Counted from the first letter of the stretch, positions 23,671 through 32,938 are shown. The stretch: 33,273 nt of DNA from Jidongwangia harbinensis (GCF_020216025.1 NZ_JAIWNC010000063.1:1-33273), one strand, 5' to 3'. Made by a program: numbers and translations. Notes: generated from the sequence alone by a model not told the origin.

Positions 23671-23952
23671 CCCGGCATTCTGGCAGTGTCCCGGTGCGGC
23701 CGGGAAGTACCTGTCACCCGGGGACCGCGGCCGCGTGTCGGTGGGCTCGTCCGGCGGTACGCGACCGCCTCCCGAACGGGCTCGCGCCGCGCACCGCCGC
23801 GGCGGGCGGGAGCGCCGAAGTAAGCGATCGGTAAACGCCGGCTCCTAGCGTGTTGATCAGGACGGCGGCCGGGCCGGCGCATCCCGCGGTCAGGCCGTCC
23901 GACCGACACACCCGAGGTCCACAACAGGTGGACGAGATCGAGAGGAATTGTC

Positions 23953-24402
23953 GTGAGCTTTCGCCGTAACGGCTGGTTTCGCAGATTAGGAGTCGTCGCC
24001 GTAGTGGCCGCGGCCGGCACCACCCTCGCCGCCGTGCCCGCCTCGGCGGCCGACCTCGGTTCGTGGACTCGGTCCACCACCGGCGCCAAGGGCAGCGGAA
24101 AATTCGTGACGGAGAACGGCTACATCCGCAACCGGATCGCCGTCGAGGATACCGCCGCCGACGGCCACTGCGTGTACGCACGGACCCAGCTCCAGGGTTT
24201 CATCGGAGCCGTGTGGATCACCGGTGAGACGTTCCAGTCGCGGATCTGCGGGCGGGGGTCGTCGATCCACCAGGTCGTCTCGAAGAACATCGACCTCTTC
24301 ACCGGCGCCAGCCGGATCAGGGGCACGGTGAAGGTCTGTCGTGAGGACGGCGGCCCGGACACCTGCAGCGACATCTTCGTGTCCGAGTACGCGCCCCGCT
24401 GA
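23953..24402 (+). CDS. Small secreted four-cysteine protein with a TTA codon
   Basis: A 149-residue protein starting at GTG 23953 behind GAGAGGAA. Residues 1-32 form a signal peptide ending ASA-AD. The mature part is about 117 residues with four cysteines (73, 99, 129, 138), which can form two disulfides, and alternating strands typical of a small beta-rich secreted protein. No family was recognised. Leu12 is encoded by TTA (23986-23988), the rare codon read by the bldA tRNA in actinomycetes, which often marks genes expressed late in development. A strong hairpin follows its stop. Confidence 0.8.
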   Translation: MSFRRNGWFRRLGVVAVVAAAGTTLAAVPASAADLGSWTRSTTGAKGSGKFVTENGYIRNRIAVEDTAADGHCVYARTQLQGFIGAVWITGETFQSRICGRGSSIHQVVSKNIDLFTGASRIRGTVKVCREDGGPDTCSDIFVSEYAPR

Positions 24403-24422
24403 GGACGCCGACCGGCAGGGAC

Positions 24423-24454
24423 TGACGCCCGTCGCCGTCCGGCGGCGGGCGTCA
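24423..24454 (+). terminator. 14-bp stem terminator
   Basis: TGACGCCCGTCGCC (24423-24436) pairs with GGCGGCGGGCGTCA (24441-24454), with one G-T pair and a 4-base loop. It begins 21 bases after the stop of the secreted protein gene at 23953 and ends 50 bases before the SARP gene. Confidence 0.75.
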
Positions 24455-24504
24455 CCCGGTGACGCCGGTGTGTGAGTCTCCCCGGTAAGAGGGTGCGATC
24501 AGAC

Positions 24505-27500
24505 ATGGCAGGACGCGCCGGAGCGGCTCTGTCCGCCGGTTGTGCCATGCTCGCGATCATGCTCGAAGCGACCGGAACCGGCGCCGGCGCTCCCGATGTC
24601 GAGGTCAGGGTGCTCGGCACGGTCGGAATCCGCCGCGGCGACGAATGGTGTGCCCCGCCCACCGGCTTGCTCCGGGCCCTGCTCGCGGCCCTGGCCCTGG
24701 CCGGCGGGGAGACCACCGCACCGGCCCTGATCGAGGCGGTGTGGCGCGGCCGGAACGCCACGCGCGAGGCGACCGTGGCGGTGGCGATCCACCGGCTGCG
24801 GCGCTGGCTGGCCGACACGGTGCCGGACGCGGTCCGGGTGAGCCGCCCGACCAGCGGCTATCTGCTGGAGGTGCCGGGCGGGGACACCGACGTACGTCGG
24901 TTCCGCCGGCTCGCCGGGCGGGCGCCCGGCCCGGATGACGACGAGGCGGCCCGGGCCGCGGCGCTGTCCGGCGCGCTGGCCGTCTGGCGGGGACCCGCAC
25001 TGCACGACGTGCCGTCCCGGTACGCCCAGGACGCGGTGGTGTCGCAGCTGGAGGGCGAGCGCCTCGCCTGCGCGGTGGAGCTCGGGCGCACGCTGATCCG
25101 GCTGGGAGAGCCGGTCCGGGCGGTGGATCTGCTGGACGAGACGGCCCGCCGGCATCCGCTCGACGAACTGGTCCAGGGCACGCTCATCGAGGCCCTCGGC
25201 GCGGCCGGCCGGCAAGCGGCTGCCCTCGAGGCGTACCGGCTGCTGCGGGACCGGCTCGTCGACGACCTGGGCGTGGAGCCGGGCCCGGCACTGCGCCGGT
25301 CGTACCTGAAGGTGTTGCGCCAGGAGGCACCCGCGCCGCCGGACCGGCCGGACCCGCCGGCGCCGGTCGTGCCGCCCGCGGCGGCCGGCCTGCCGGTGCC
25401 CGCCCAGCTTCCCGCGGACGTCGCCGACTTCACCGGGCGCGAGGACGCGCTGCGCGGCCTGGATCTGCAGGCCGGACGGCACGGCGGGGCACCGGTGGGG
25501 ATCTCCGTGGTGGTGGGCACCGCCGGGGTCGGCAAGACGGCCCTCGCCCGGCACTGGGCGCACCGGGTACGGAACCGGTATCCCGACGGGCAGCTCTTCG
25601 TGGACCTGCGCGGGTACGCCGATGAGGCACCGATGCGGCCGCTCGACGTCCTCGGCGGTTTCCTGCGGGCGCTGGGCGTCGCCGCGGAACAGGTGCCGGC
25701 CGGGCTGGACGAGGCCGCCGCGGCGTACCGCACCCTGGTGGCCGACCGGCGTCTGCTGATCCTGCTGGACAACGCCCGCTCGGCGGGGCAGGTCCGTCCG
25801 CTGCTGCCCGGCGGTCCGCACTGCCATGTGGTGGTGACCAGCCGCGACCGCCTTCCCGGGCTGGTGGCCGTGGACGGCGCCCGGCGGGTGGTGCTGGAAC
25901 CGCTCAGCGCCGGGCAGGCCCGCCGGCTGCTGACCGGGCTGCTGGGCGAGGGCCGGGTCCGGGCCGCCGGTCCGGCCGCGAAGGAACTCGCCGAGACCTG
26001 CGCCCACCTGCCGCTGGCACTGCGGATCGTGTGCGCCGAACTCGGTTCGCGCCCGGACGAGGACCTCGCCGGGATGGTCACGGCCCTGCGTGACGGCGAC
26101 CGGTTGGCCGCCCTGGCGGTTCCGGACGACGATCAGCCGGGGGTGGCCGCGGCGCTGCGGCATTCGTACGAGGCGTTGCCGCCGGCCGCGCAGCGCCTGT
26201 TCCGGCTCCTCGGCATCGCCCCGGGACGCGACCTCACCGTCCCCGCGGCGGCGGCCCTGGCCGGCGTCGACCCGGGCACCGCGCAACAGCTCCTGGACCG
26301 CCTCGCCGACGCCTACCTGGTCGAGGTGCCGCAGCCGGGCCGGTACTCGTTCCACGACCTGCTGCGGGTGTACGCCGCCCGCACCGCCCAGGCCGTGGAC
26401 GACCTCGCGGAACGCGAGGCGGCGACGGCCCGGCTGCTCGACTGGTATCTGACCCACACCGACGCGGCCACCCGGCTGCTGTATCCGCACGTGTGGCGGA
26501 TGGAGCCCGCCTCCGGCGCCGGCGTGCCGGTCGACCGGGCGACGGCGCTGCGGTGGCTGGACGGCGAACGGTCCAACCTGGTCGCCTGCGCCCGGCACGC
26601 CGCCGCGCACGGCCCCGGGCGGTACGCCTGGCAGATCGCCGACGCGGCCCGCGGCCACCTGTGGCACGGCGGGCACATCGTGGAGTGGCGCGCGCTCGCC
26701 GAGGCGGGGTGGGCGGCGGCCGAGCGGCTCGACGACGGGTACGCCCGGGCCGGGATGAGCCAGAGCCTGGCCTTCCTGGCCACCACCTGCCACGCCCCGG
26801 ACGCGGTCGACCGGTACGCCGTCGCCCTCGACCTGTCCCGGCGCTCCGGCTGGCGCCGGGGTGAGGCGATGGCCCTGGGCAACCTCGGGCGCACCTACAA
26901 CGACCTCGGCCGGCTGGACCTCGCGGTGCAATGCCTCGAGCAGGCGTTGACGATCGGCGCCGAGGTCGGTGCCGACACCCGCCTGGCCGCGGACACCGGG
27001 AACCTCGGCATCGTCCTGGCCGAGACGGGACAGCTGCGGCGTGCCGCCGACCTGCACGCCCGCGCCCTGGCGATGTTCCGTGCGCAGGGCGCGGACGCGG
27101 CCTGTGGCACCGCTCTGAACAACCTCGCCATGGCGCACTGGGCGATGGGCCGTGCGGATCTGGCGCTGCCTCTGGTGCGGGAGTCGATCGCGCTGCACCG
27201 GGAGGTGGCGGCCCGGGCCGGTGAGGCGTACGGCCTGGGTCTGCTCGCCACGGTCACCCGCGACCTCGGTGACCCGGACGCGGCGTTGCGGCACGCCCGC
27301 GCCGGTCTGGTCCTGATCCGGGCCGCCGGCGACGAGCGCAACGAGGCGGAGATCCTCAACGTGGTCGGCTCCCTGCACCTGGCCCGGCACGACGACCGGG
27401 CGGCGCTGGACTGCTACCGCCGGGCCGCGGTGTGCGCCCGGCAGGCCGCCAGCCCGTTGCCGGCGATGGCCGCGCTGGTGGGCCTGGCCACCGCCGAGCA

Positions 27501-27825
27501 CCGGCTGGGTCACCGGGCGATGGCGCTGAGACTGGTCCGCCGGGCGCTGACGGGAAGCCGAGGGTACGGGTACCGCCTGGTGACCGGGCACGCCTGGACG
27601 GTGCTCGCCCGGCTGCAGCTGAGCAGGGGCCGGCTGGCCGGGGCGCGGTTGGCCGCGGAGCGGGCCCTGAGCGTGCAGCGGGAGACCGGTCACCGGATCG
27701 CCGACGCCGATCCGGGCCCGGTGCTGGCCCAGTTGCTGCACAGCGCACAGACCGGGTCCGTACCGGAGGCGCCGCTGATGTCGATCGGTGCGCCACCGGC
27801 GCGGCTGTCGGCGCCCGGACGGTAG
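24505..27825 (+). CDS. AfsR/SARP-type regulator with NB-ARC and TPR domains
   Basis: About 1106 residues from ATG 24505; GTG 24472, GTG 24493, ATG 24547 and ATG 24559 are in-frame alternatives. Order of domains: an OmpR-like winged helix (about 32-115, VEVRVLGTVGIRRGDEW to SGYLLEVPG); a bacterial transcriptional activator domain (about 120-270, ending VDDLGVEPGPALRRSY); a Pro-rich linker; an NB-ARC ATPase with P-loop GTAGVGKTA (about 338-346), Walker B LLILLDNA, VTSRDRL and LPLALRI; then a C-terminal TPR array (about 740-1080, repeats such as ALGNLGRTYNDLGRLDLA). This is the AfsR architecture. The BTAD/winged helix binds direct repeats at promoters, and the NB-ARC/TPR part senses nucleotide or partner signals. 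The flavoenzyme gene directly downstream is a likely target. Confidence 0.93.
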   Translation: MAGRAGAALSAGCAMLAIMLEATGTGAGAPDVEVRVLGTVGIRRGDEWCAPPTGLLRALLAALALAGGETTAPALIEAVWRGRNATREATVAVAIHRLRRWLADTVPDAVRVSRPTSGYLLEVPGGDTDVRRFRRLAGRAPGPDDDEAARAAALSGALAVWRGPALHDVPSRYAQDAVVSQLEGERLACAVELGRTLIRLGEPVRAVDLLDETARRHPLDELVQGTLIEALGAAGRQAAALEAYRLLRDRLVDDLGVEPGPALRRSYLKVLRQEAPAPPDRPDPPAPVVPPAAAGLPVPAQLPADVADFTGREDALRGLDLQAGRHGGAPVGISVVVGTAGVGKTALARHWAHRVRNRYPDGQLFVDLRGYADEAPMRPLDVLGGFLRALGVAAEQVPAGLDEAAAAYRTLVADRRLLILLDNARSAGQVRPLLPGGPHCHVVVTSRDRLPGLVAVDGARRVVLEPLSAGQARRLLTGLLGEGRVRAAGPAAKELAETCAHLPLALRIVCAELGSRPDEDLAGMVTALRDGDRLAALAVPDDDQPGVAAALRHSYEALPPAAQRLFRLLGIAPGRDLTVPAAAALAGVDPGTAQQLLDRLADAYLVEVPQPGRYSFHDLLRVYAARTAQAVDDLAEREAATARLLDWYLTHTDAATRLLYPHVWRMEPASGAGVPVDRATALRWLDGERSNLVACARHAAAHGPGRYAWQIADAARGHLWHGGHIVEWRALAEAGWAAAERLDDGYARAGMSQSLAFLATTCHAPDAVDRYAVALDLSRRSGWRRGEAMALGNLGRTYNDLGRLDLAVQCLEQALTIGAEVGADTRLAADTGNLGIVLAETGQLRRAADLHARALAMFRAQGADAACGTALNNLAMAHWAMGRADLALPLVRESIALHREVAARAGEAYGLGLLATVTRDLGDPDAALRHARAGLVLIRAAGDERNEAEILNVVGSLHLARHDDRAALDCYRRAAVCARQAASPLPAMAALVGLATAEHRLGHRAMALRLVRRALTGSRGYGYRLVTGHAWTVLARLQLSRGRLAGARLAAERALSVQRETGHRIADADPGPVLAQLLHSAQTGSVPEAPLMSIGAPPARLSAPGR

Positions 27826-27844
27826 ACGGCGCCGCCGGGCCGCT

Positions 27845-27866
27845 TCTACGGTGTGTCTACTTTGTT
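27845..27866 (+). promoter_or_regulatory. 11-bp direct repeat, candidate SARP binding site
   Basis: TCTACGGTGTG and TCTACTTTGTT lie head to tail (8 of 11 bases shared). SARP proteins bind heptamer direct repeats spaced 11 bp apart near the -35 region. This pair sits 43 bases before the start of the oxidase gene and just after the SARP gene. Confidence 0.4.
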
Positions 27867-27908
27867 GCGCCCGCCGCTCGACCCGCGCCGACCGGCCCTC
27901 AGGACGGG

Positions 27909-29648
27909 ATGTTCCGCATGTCCGAAGAGACGGAAAACCGCATCACCCGGCGACTGTTCCTCGGCACGTCCGCCGCCGCGCTCGGCGCCGGCTGGGTGCC
28001 GGCCGGACCGGCCACTCCCGCTCAGGCCGCCGGTCCGCCGCCGCCGGACTTCCCGCCCGGCATCGAGGTCTACCAGGAGACGTACGTCAACTGGGCCGGT
28101 GAGATCCGGGTCGACGACGTCTGGACCTGTGCCCCCCGCACGCCCGCCGACGTGGTGACGCTCGCCAACTGGGCGCACGCCCAGGAGTACGCGCTGCGCG
28201 CCCGCGGTTACCGGCACACCTGGTCCCCGCTCACGGTCACCGCGGCGGCCGGGTCCGCCGACCGGATGCTGCTGGTCGACACCACCCGGCACCTGACCGC
28301 CATGCAGGTCGTGGCCGCGTCCCCGGCCGCGGTCCGGGTACAGACCGGCGCGTCGATGGACCAGTTGCTCGGGTTCCTGGAGGACGCCGGCCTGGGCGTG
28401 ACGAACACGCCGGCGCCCGGGGACCTGAGCGTCGGGGGAGTGCTGGCGATCAACGGCCACGGCACGTCGGTGCCGGCCCGGGGCGAGACCCGGACTCCGG
28501 GCCACACGTTCGGCTCGCTCAGCAACCTGGTGCTGAGCCTGACGGCGGTGGTCTGGGACGAGGGCGCCGCGGAATACCGGCTGCGCACGTTCGACCGCGC
28601 CGAACCGGACTGTGCGGCCTTCCTGACCCACGTCGGCCGGGCGTTCGTGACCGAGGTGACGCTGCGGGCCGGCGCCAACCAGCAGTTGCGGTGCGTGAGC
28701 ACGGTCGACATCCCGGCGTCGGAGCTGTTCGCCGCGCCGGGCAGCGGTGCCACCCGGACGTTCGCAAGTTTCCTGGAGGCCGCGGGCCGGATCGAGGCCA
28801 TCTGGTTCACCTTCACCAGCCGTCCGTGGCTGAAGGTGTGGAGCGTGGCGCCGCGACGGCCGCTCACCTCCCGCCCGGTCACCGGTCCCTACAACTACGT
28901 CTTCTCCGACAACGTCCCGGAGCCGGTGTCCGATCTGGCCGACCGGCTGCTCGACGGGGCCTGGTATCTGACCCCGACGTTCGGGCAGGTGCAGTACGCC
29001 GCGGCCGCGGCCGGGCTGACCGCCACCGCGACCCGGGACCTGTGGGGGGCGTCGAAGAACCTGTTGCTGTACGTCAAGCCGACCACGTTGCGGGAGACCG
29101 CGAACGGCTACGCGGTGCTCACCGGCCGGGGTTCGGTGCAGCGCGTGGTCAGCGAGTTCGCCCGGTTCTACCTCGACCTGGTCGCGGCGTACCGGGCGCG
29201 CGGGTTGTACCCGGTGACCGGTCAGGTGGAGATCCGGGTCGGTGGCCTGGACCGGCCGGAGGACGTCGGGGTGCCCGGGGCTCAGCTGCCCGCGCTGTCC
29301 GCGGTCCGGCCCCGCGGCGACCGCCCCGACTGGGACGTGGCGGTCTGGTTCGACGTGCTCACCTTCCCGACCGCACCCGGCGCCCAGCCGTTCTACCGCG
29401 ACCTGGAGGCGTTCTTCCTGCGCCAGTACGACGGTTCGTACGCGGGCACCCGGGTCGAGTGGTCCAAGGGCTGGGGCTACTCCGGGACCGCGGCGTGGGC
29501 CGAGCCGGCCGTCGTGACCGGAACGGTCCCCGCCTCGTACCGGCAGGGACCGGACCCCAGCTGGGACGCGGCACTGTCCACACTCAACCGGTACGACCCG
29601 CACCGGATCTTCAGCAACGCGTTCCTGGACGTGCTCCTGCCCGGCTGA
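27909..29648 (+). CDS. Tat-exported VAO-type flavoprotein, cholesterol oxidase type II-like
   Basis: A 579-residue protein (ATG 27909; ATG 27918 is an alternative). Residues 11-40 are a Tat signal (RITRRLFLGTSAAALGAGW) ending near AQA. The FAD-binding domain of the vanillyl-alcohol-oxidase fold follows. It includes RARGYRHTWSPL, where His103 matches the residue that binds FAD covalently in Brevibacterium sterolicum cholesterol oxidase (BsCO), and GDLSVGGVLAINGHG. The C-terminal substrate domain has VEIRVGG, with Glu441 and Arg443 matching the active-site Glu/Arg pair of BsCO, and ends YDPHRIFSNAFLDVLLP. It probably oxidises a sterol or bulky alcohol outside the cell, giving H2O2. The gene starts 83 bases after the SARP gene and may share its transcript or be its target. 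Confidence 0.88.
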   Translation: MFRMSEETENRITRRLFLGTSAAALGAGWVPAGPATPAQAAGPPPPDFPPGIEVYQETYVNWAGEIRVDDVWTCAPRTPADVVTLANWAHAQEYALRARGYRHTWSPLTVTAAAGSADRMLLVDTTRHLTAMQVVAASPAAVRVQTGASMDQLLGFLEDAGLGVTNTPAPGDLSVGGVLAINGHGTSVPARGETRTPGHTFGSLSNLVLSLTAVVWDEGAAEYRLRTFDRAEPDCAAFLTHVGRAFVTEVTLRAGANQQLRCVSTVDIPASELFAAPGSGATRTFASFLEAAGRIEAIWFTFTSRPWLKVWSVAPRRPLTSRPVTGPYNYVFSDNVPEPVSDLADRLLDGAWYLTPTFGQVQYAAAAAGLTATATRDLWGASKNLLLYVKPTTLRETANGYAVLTGRGSVQRVVSEFARFYLDLVAAYRARGLYPVTGQVEIRVGGLDRPEDVGVPGAQLPALSAVRPRGDRPDWDVAVWFDVLTFPTAPGAQPFYRDLEAFFLRQYDGSYAGTRVEWSKGWGYSGTAAWAEPAVVTGTVPASYRQGPDPSWDAALSTLNRYDPHRIFSNAFLDVLLPG

Positions 29649-29654
29649 CCCGCA

Positions 29655-29687
29655 CCCCTCCCCGGCCGGTCGCCGGCCGGGGAGGGG
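29655..29687. terminator. 15-bp perfect stem, bidirectional terminator
   Basis: CCCCTCCCCGGCCGG (29655-29669) and its exact complement (29673-29687) flank a 3-base loop. It lies between the convergent oxidase and surface-protein genes. Confidence 0.85.
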
Positions 29688-29697
29688 CTGCGGTGGA

Positions 29698-31299
29698 TCA
29701 GTCCCGCGGCGCCTGCAGCACCACGCGACGGCGACGGGCCAGCACGAGCAGGACCGCGCCGAGCGCCAGGACGGCCGCGCCCGCTACCGCGAGGGCACCG
29801 GTCGGAGCGCCGGTGACCGGCAGGCCGCCGCCGGTGCCGCCGCTGCCGCCGGTGGTGACGACGATGCGGGCGGTGTTGTTGGCCGGCGTGGTCTCGGCCG
29901 AGGCCACCGCGACGCTGCGGGCGACGATGGTGCCGTCCGTACCCGGCGGCGACTTGATCCTCAGGCGCACGGTCGCCTTGATCCGGCCGTATCCGGACGC
30001 GAGCGCCGGGAACTCGCTCTCGAAGTTGCAGCGCAGCTTCGCCGACTCCGGCAGCGAGGCGTGCTCGGTGCCGTCGGTGTAGCACCACTCGGCCGGCAGC
30101 AGCACGGTCCCGCTCGGCGCGGTGATCACCACCGAGGGACCGCCACCGTCGGACGGGCCCTTGTTGACCACCTCGTAGGTGAGGTCGACGGTCTCGCCCA
30201 CGGCGCCCCGGACGGCGGACGCGGTGACCGCGACGTCCAGCGTGTTCTTCTTGCTCCAGACCGAGTAGTCGGCGTAGTTGTCACCCTCGTCCAGCTCGCC
30301 CAGCGCCGCCTTGCGGCGGTCGGCGCCGGCCGGTGTGGCCTTCTTCTGCTGCTTGCGGATCGTGTCGGCGAACGACGGTCCGCCGCCCGCGCCGCGCTTG
30401 CCGGTCCGGGCGGCACGCACCTCCTCGGCCAGCGCGACGTCGAACGAGCCGACGTGCTGTTCCGGGCCGGGCAGGTTACGGCCGAACCGGACGTTGAACA
30501 GCGACTCGCCGGACTGCTCGTCGAACAGCAGCAGCGAGGTGCCCGGCTCCAGCGCGAGCGGCACCACACAGGTGACCTCGCCGGGACCGTAGACGTAATC
30601 GCCGCCGCTGTCGTCCGGGTAGTAGTCGCGGTAGGTGCAGTCCCGGTAGCGCTCGACGAACGTGGCGCCGGTCGGCACGATCGCCCGGATCGCGAAGTCG
30701 GTGGCCGCGGTGTCGCCCTCGTTCGTGACCGCGGTGTACAGCGGACGGGTGTCACCCGGGCCGACCCGGTCGGCCTTGGTGTTCAGATCCGCGGCGGAGG
30801 CGACCAGGTCGGGGCCGGAGGCGATCACGGTCACCGGGAACGAGGTGGTGTTGTCCTCCGGATTGGCGTCCTCCTCCGCGCTCGCCACGCTGAACGTGAC
30901 CGAGCCGGCGTCACCGGGCCGGGCACCCTGCCGGCTGGTCAGGCCCAGCGGCTGCACGTGCACGGTCTGCCCCGCGTCGAGGTGACCGACGGTGCAGGTC
31001 AGCGCCGCCTTGCCGAGCTTGCAGCCCTCGGTCCACTCCGGAATGGACGCGGTGACCGCGTCGCCGAGGTCGCGGAGGTCGAAGGTGACGGTCACGCCGG
31101 AGGCGGCTCCGCCGTTGTTGTACACGTACAGGCCGACCGTGGTGCCGCTGTTGTCGACCTCGGCGACGGGGTCGCGGTCGAACGACGTGGACAGGTCGGG
31201 CAACGGCTCTGCGGCCAGGGCGACGGTCGGCGCGCCGGACAGCGCCAGGGCCGCCGCGAGGGCGACTCCCGTCCCGAGGCGAGCAGCGAAACGGCTCAT
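29698..31299 (-). CDS. Cell-wall-anchored surface protein with Ig-like (DUF11/CARDB-type) repeats and LPXTG
   Basis: A 533-residue protein starting at ATG 31299 with a GGAGAG ribosome site. Residues 1-30 are a signal peptide (TVALAA). Three Ig-like domains follow, of the kind that carry phrases such as YNNGGAASGVTVTFDL, TNEGDTAATDFAIRAIVP and VNKGPSDGGGPSVVITAP. Each holds one likely disulfide (CKLGKAALTC; CTYRD to VTC; CYTDG to LRC). Between domains 2 and 3 is a charged, Lys/Ala-rich stretch (KRGAGGGPSFADTIRKQQKK). The C-terminus has LPVTG, a hydrophobic helix and RRRR, a sortase sorting signal. Such proteins decorate the wall; a ligand is not evident. No sortase gene is in the window. Confidence 0.87.
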   Translation of the reverse strand: MSRFAARLGTGVALAAALALSGAPTVALAAEPLPDLSTSFDRDPVAEVDNSGTTVGLYVYNNGGAASGVTVTFDLRDLGDAVTASIPEWTEGCKLGKAALTCTVGHLDAGQTVHVQPLGLTSRQGARPGDAGSVTFSVASAEEDANPEDNTTSFPVTVIASGPDLVASAADLNTKADRVGPGDTRPLYTAVTNEGDTAATDFAIRAIVPTGATFVERYRDCTYRDYYPDDSGGDYVYGPGEVTCVVPLALEPGTSLLLFDEQSGESLFNVRFGRNLPGPEQHVGSFDVALAEEVRAARTGKRGAGGGPSFADTIRKQQKKATPAGADRRKAALGELDEGDNYADYSVWSKKNTLDVAVTASAVRGAVGETVDLTYEVVNKGPSDGGGPSVVITAPSGTVLLPAEWCYTDGTEHASLPESAKLRCNFESEFPALASGYGRIKATVRLRIKSPPGTDGTIVARSVAVASAETTPANNTARIVVTTGGSGGTGGGLPVTGAPTGALAVAGAAVLALGAVLLVLARRRRVVLQAPRD

Positions 31300-31468
31300 G
31301 ACTCTCCGATGGCGAGGTGGTGGGTGCCGCACTGTAGCCGATCACCACCGACTGCCGCTGTCCCGTCGCCGCTGCGCTCCGGGTGACCCGTGAACGAAGC
31401 TGTGCCGTTCCGATGAGCGGCGACCGCCATCCTGTGCGGGACATGTGGTCCCGTCACCTGGAGGCATG

Positions 31469-31783
31469 ATGAAGAGTCTCGTTCGCGCGGTGCTCGTCGG
31501 TACCGGCATCGTCGTGGCCGGCCTGCTGGGCAGTGCCAATGCGGCCCAGGCCGTACCGTCCGGCTGCAACCTTCAGGTCGGTGTGCCGGCCGACGGCGCC
31601 CAGGTGCGCTGCTCGTCCGGCACCGGCGAGGTACGGGTACGGATCCAGTGCATCCTCACCAAGCCCGGCGGCGACCCGATCATCAACGACCGCAACGGCG
31701 CGTGGGTCGGTGTCGGGTCGACGTCCTCGGTGAACTGTCCCGGCGGCCCGACGCTCTACGAAGCCTGGTACGAGGTGCGCTGA
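31469..31783 (+). CDS. Small secreted four-cysteine protein
   Basis: A 104-residue protein. ATG 31469 was chosen over the ATG three bases earlier because GGAGG (31460-31464) is then four bases away. The signal peptide ends at about residue 28 (ANAAQA). The mature part is 76 residues with Cys33, Cys48, Cys61 and Cys90, enough for two disulfides, and reads as a small beta-sandwich or inhibitor-like domain. No family was recognised. It is divergent from the LPXTG protein and convergent with the CE4 deacetylase, overlapping its 3' end by 28 bases. Confidence 0.75.
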   Translation: MKSLVRAVLVGTGIVVAGLLGSANAAQAVPSGCNLQVGVPADGAQVRCSSGTGEVRVRIQCILTKPGGDPIINDRNGAWVGVGSTSSVNCPGGPTLYEAWYEVR

Positions 31784-32601
31784 GCGGCGCCGTTCCGAGT
31801 GCCCGCGGCGACCAGTCCGGAGACGGTGGCGAACCGGAAGCCGCGGGCCCGGATGCCCTCGATCATCGCGCCGAGCTGCCGGAGCGCCAGCAGTCTCCGG
31901 TCCGCGCCCACGTCGTGCGCCAGGATGATGTCGCCCGGCCGGACGGCGTCGACGATCGCCCGGACCTGTCCGTGCGGATCGGCGGCGAAGGCGCGCTCGC
32001 GCATCTGCTGCGACCAGAGCGCGATGTGGTAACCCATGGAGTCGGCGGCCAGCAGGGTCGACCCGCCGAGATGCCCGTACGGCGGCCGCAGCAACCTCGG
32101 CGCCCGCCCGGTGACCTCCTGGATCGCCTCGTGGGTCCGGGACAGCTCGGTGCGTACCCGGCGCAGGTCGAGGGTGGCCAGGTCGTCGTGGGACCAGGAG
32201 TGGTTGCCGACCTCGTGCCGGTCCAGCCGTCCCCGGACCAGCCCGGCGTGGGCGGCGAGGTTGCGCCCGACCATGAAGAACGTGGCCGGCACCTGCGCCG
32301 CGTCCAGCGTGTCGAGCACCATCGGCGTCCAGTGCGGGCCGGGCCCGTCGTCGAACGTGAACGCGACCACCGGTTCGGTGGTCTCGACGTAGTAGCGGAC
32401 CGACACCTCGGCGTGCCGGACCGCGGCCGGGCTGTCCACGGCCGCGGCGTAGCCGCCACCGAGCGGCGGGCGGTCCCATCCGCACCACGCCGGCACCGCG
32501 TTCGCCCCCACCGCTCCGGCGCCCGCGCCGGCGCCGAGCAGCAGGGCGCTGCGCAGTACCGCGCGCCGGCTCGGCCGCGCGATCCGGAACTGCTGTGCCA
32601 T
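31756..32601 (-). CDS. Tat-exported polysaccharide deacetylase (CE4, NodB domain)
   Basis: A 281-residue protein. Residues 1-38 form a Tat-like signal (SRRAVLRSALLLGAGAGAGA). The NodB domain has the complete motif set: TFDDGPG (Asp84, Asp85), HSWSHDD (His134, His138, metal ligands), RPPYGHLG (about 172-179), and the later ILAHDV with the Asp/His pair. It should be an active zinc-type N-deacetylase on peptidoglycan, chitin or an N-acetylated exopolysaccharide, or an ester deacetylase on xylan. No operon partner is seen. The polymer made by the 15.8-21.3 kb operon is one possible substrate, but that link is only proximity within the window. Confidence 0.9.
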   Translation of the reverse strand: MAQQFRIARPSRRAVLRSALLLGAGAGAGAVGANAVPAWCGWDRPPLGGGYAAAVDSPAAVRHAEVSVRYYVETTEPVVAFTFDDGPGPHWTPMVLDTLDAAQVPATFFMVGRNLAAHAGLVRGRLDRHEVGNHSWSHDDLATLDLRRVRTELSRTHEAIQEVTGRAPRLLRPPYGHLGGSTLLAADSMGYHIALWSQQMRERAFAADPHGQVRAIVDAVRPGDIILAHDVGADRRLLALRQLGAMIEGIRARGFRFATVSGLVAAGTRNGAAQRTSYQAS

Positions 32602-32881
32602 GGCTGATCCCCCGTGGAAGCTCCCGGCACGCCGCGATCGCGGGTGCCGCTGTGAGCTTCCGGTGCGGCGGCGCCGGCGGGTATCCGGCGCAGGCTGGAG
32701 ATCAACTCCGCTGACGTCCGTCCATCGGCCGATGCGCGCCTGTGCTAGCGCCGACGACGGTCACGGGCCGTTCACGTCCGGTGGCCGGACGTGCCGGTGC
32801 CGCGGCGCCGGCGGTCCGCCCGGCCGGAGGCACCGACCGTCCGTGTGGGTGCCGCGCTGAGCGATCGGGCGGGCCCAGGCA

Positions 32882-32910
32882 TTGACACTCTTCAATAGCT
32901 TGCCTAACAC
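32882..32910 (+). promoter_or_regulatory. Sigma-70-type promoter of the right-edge gene
   Basis: A perfect -35 TTGACA (32882-32887), a 17-base spacer and -10 TAACAC (32905-32910). A start point near 32917 would give a leader of about 100 bases. The rest of the 32602-33017 gap shows nothing but this promoter and the operator that follows it. Confidence 0.75.
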
Positions 32911-32924
32911 TGGTGCGGTCAGAA

Positions 32925-32938
32925 TGGAAACGTTTCCA
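32925..32938 (+). promoter_or_regulatory. LacI-type operator
   Basis: TGGAAACGTTTCCA is a perfect 14-bp palindrome with the central CG typical of LacI/CcpA/CebR-like operators. It lies just downstream of the predicted start point, where a repressor would block transcription. The LacI protein at 6980-7999 or one outside the window could be the ligand-responsive repressor. Confidence 0.8.
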
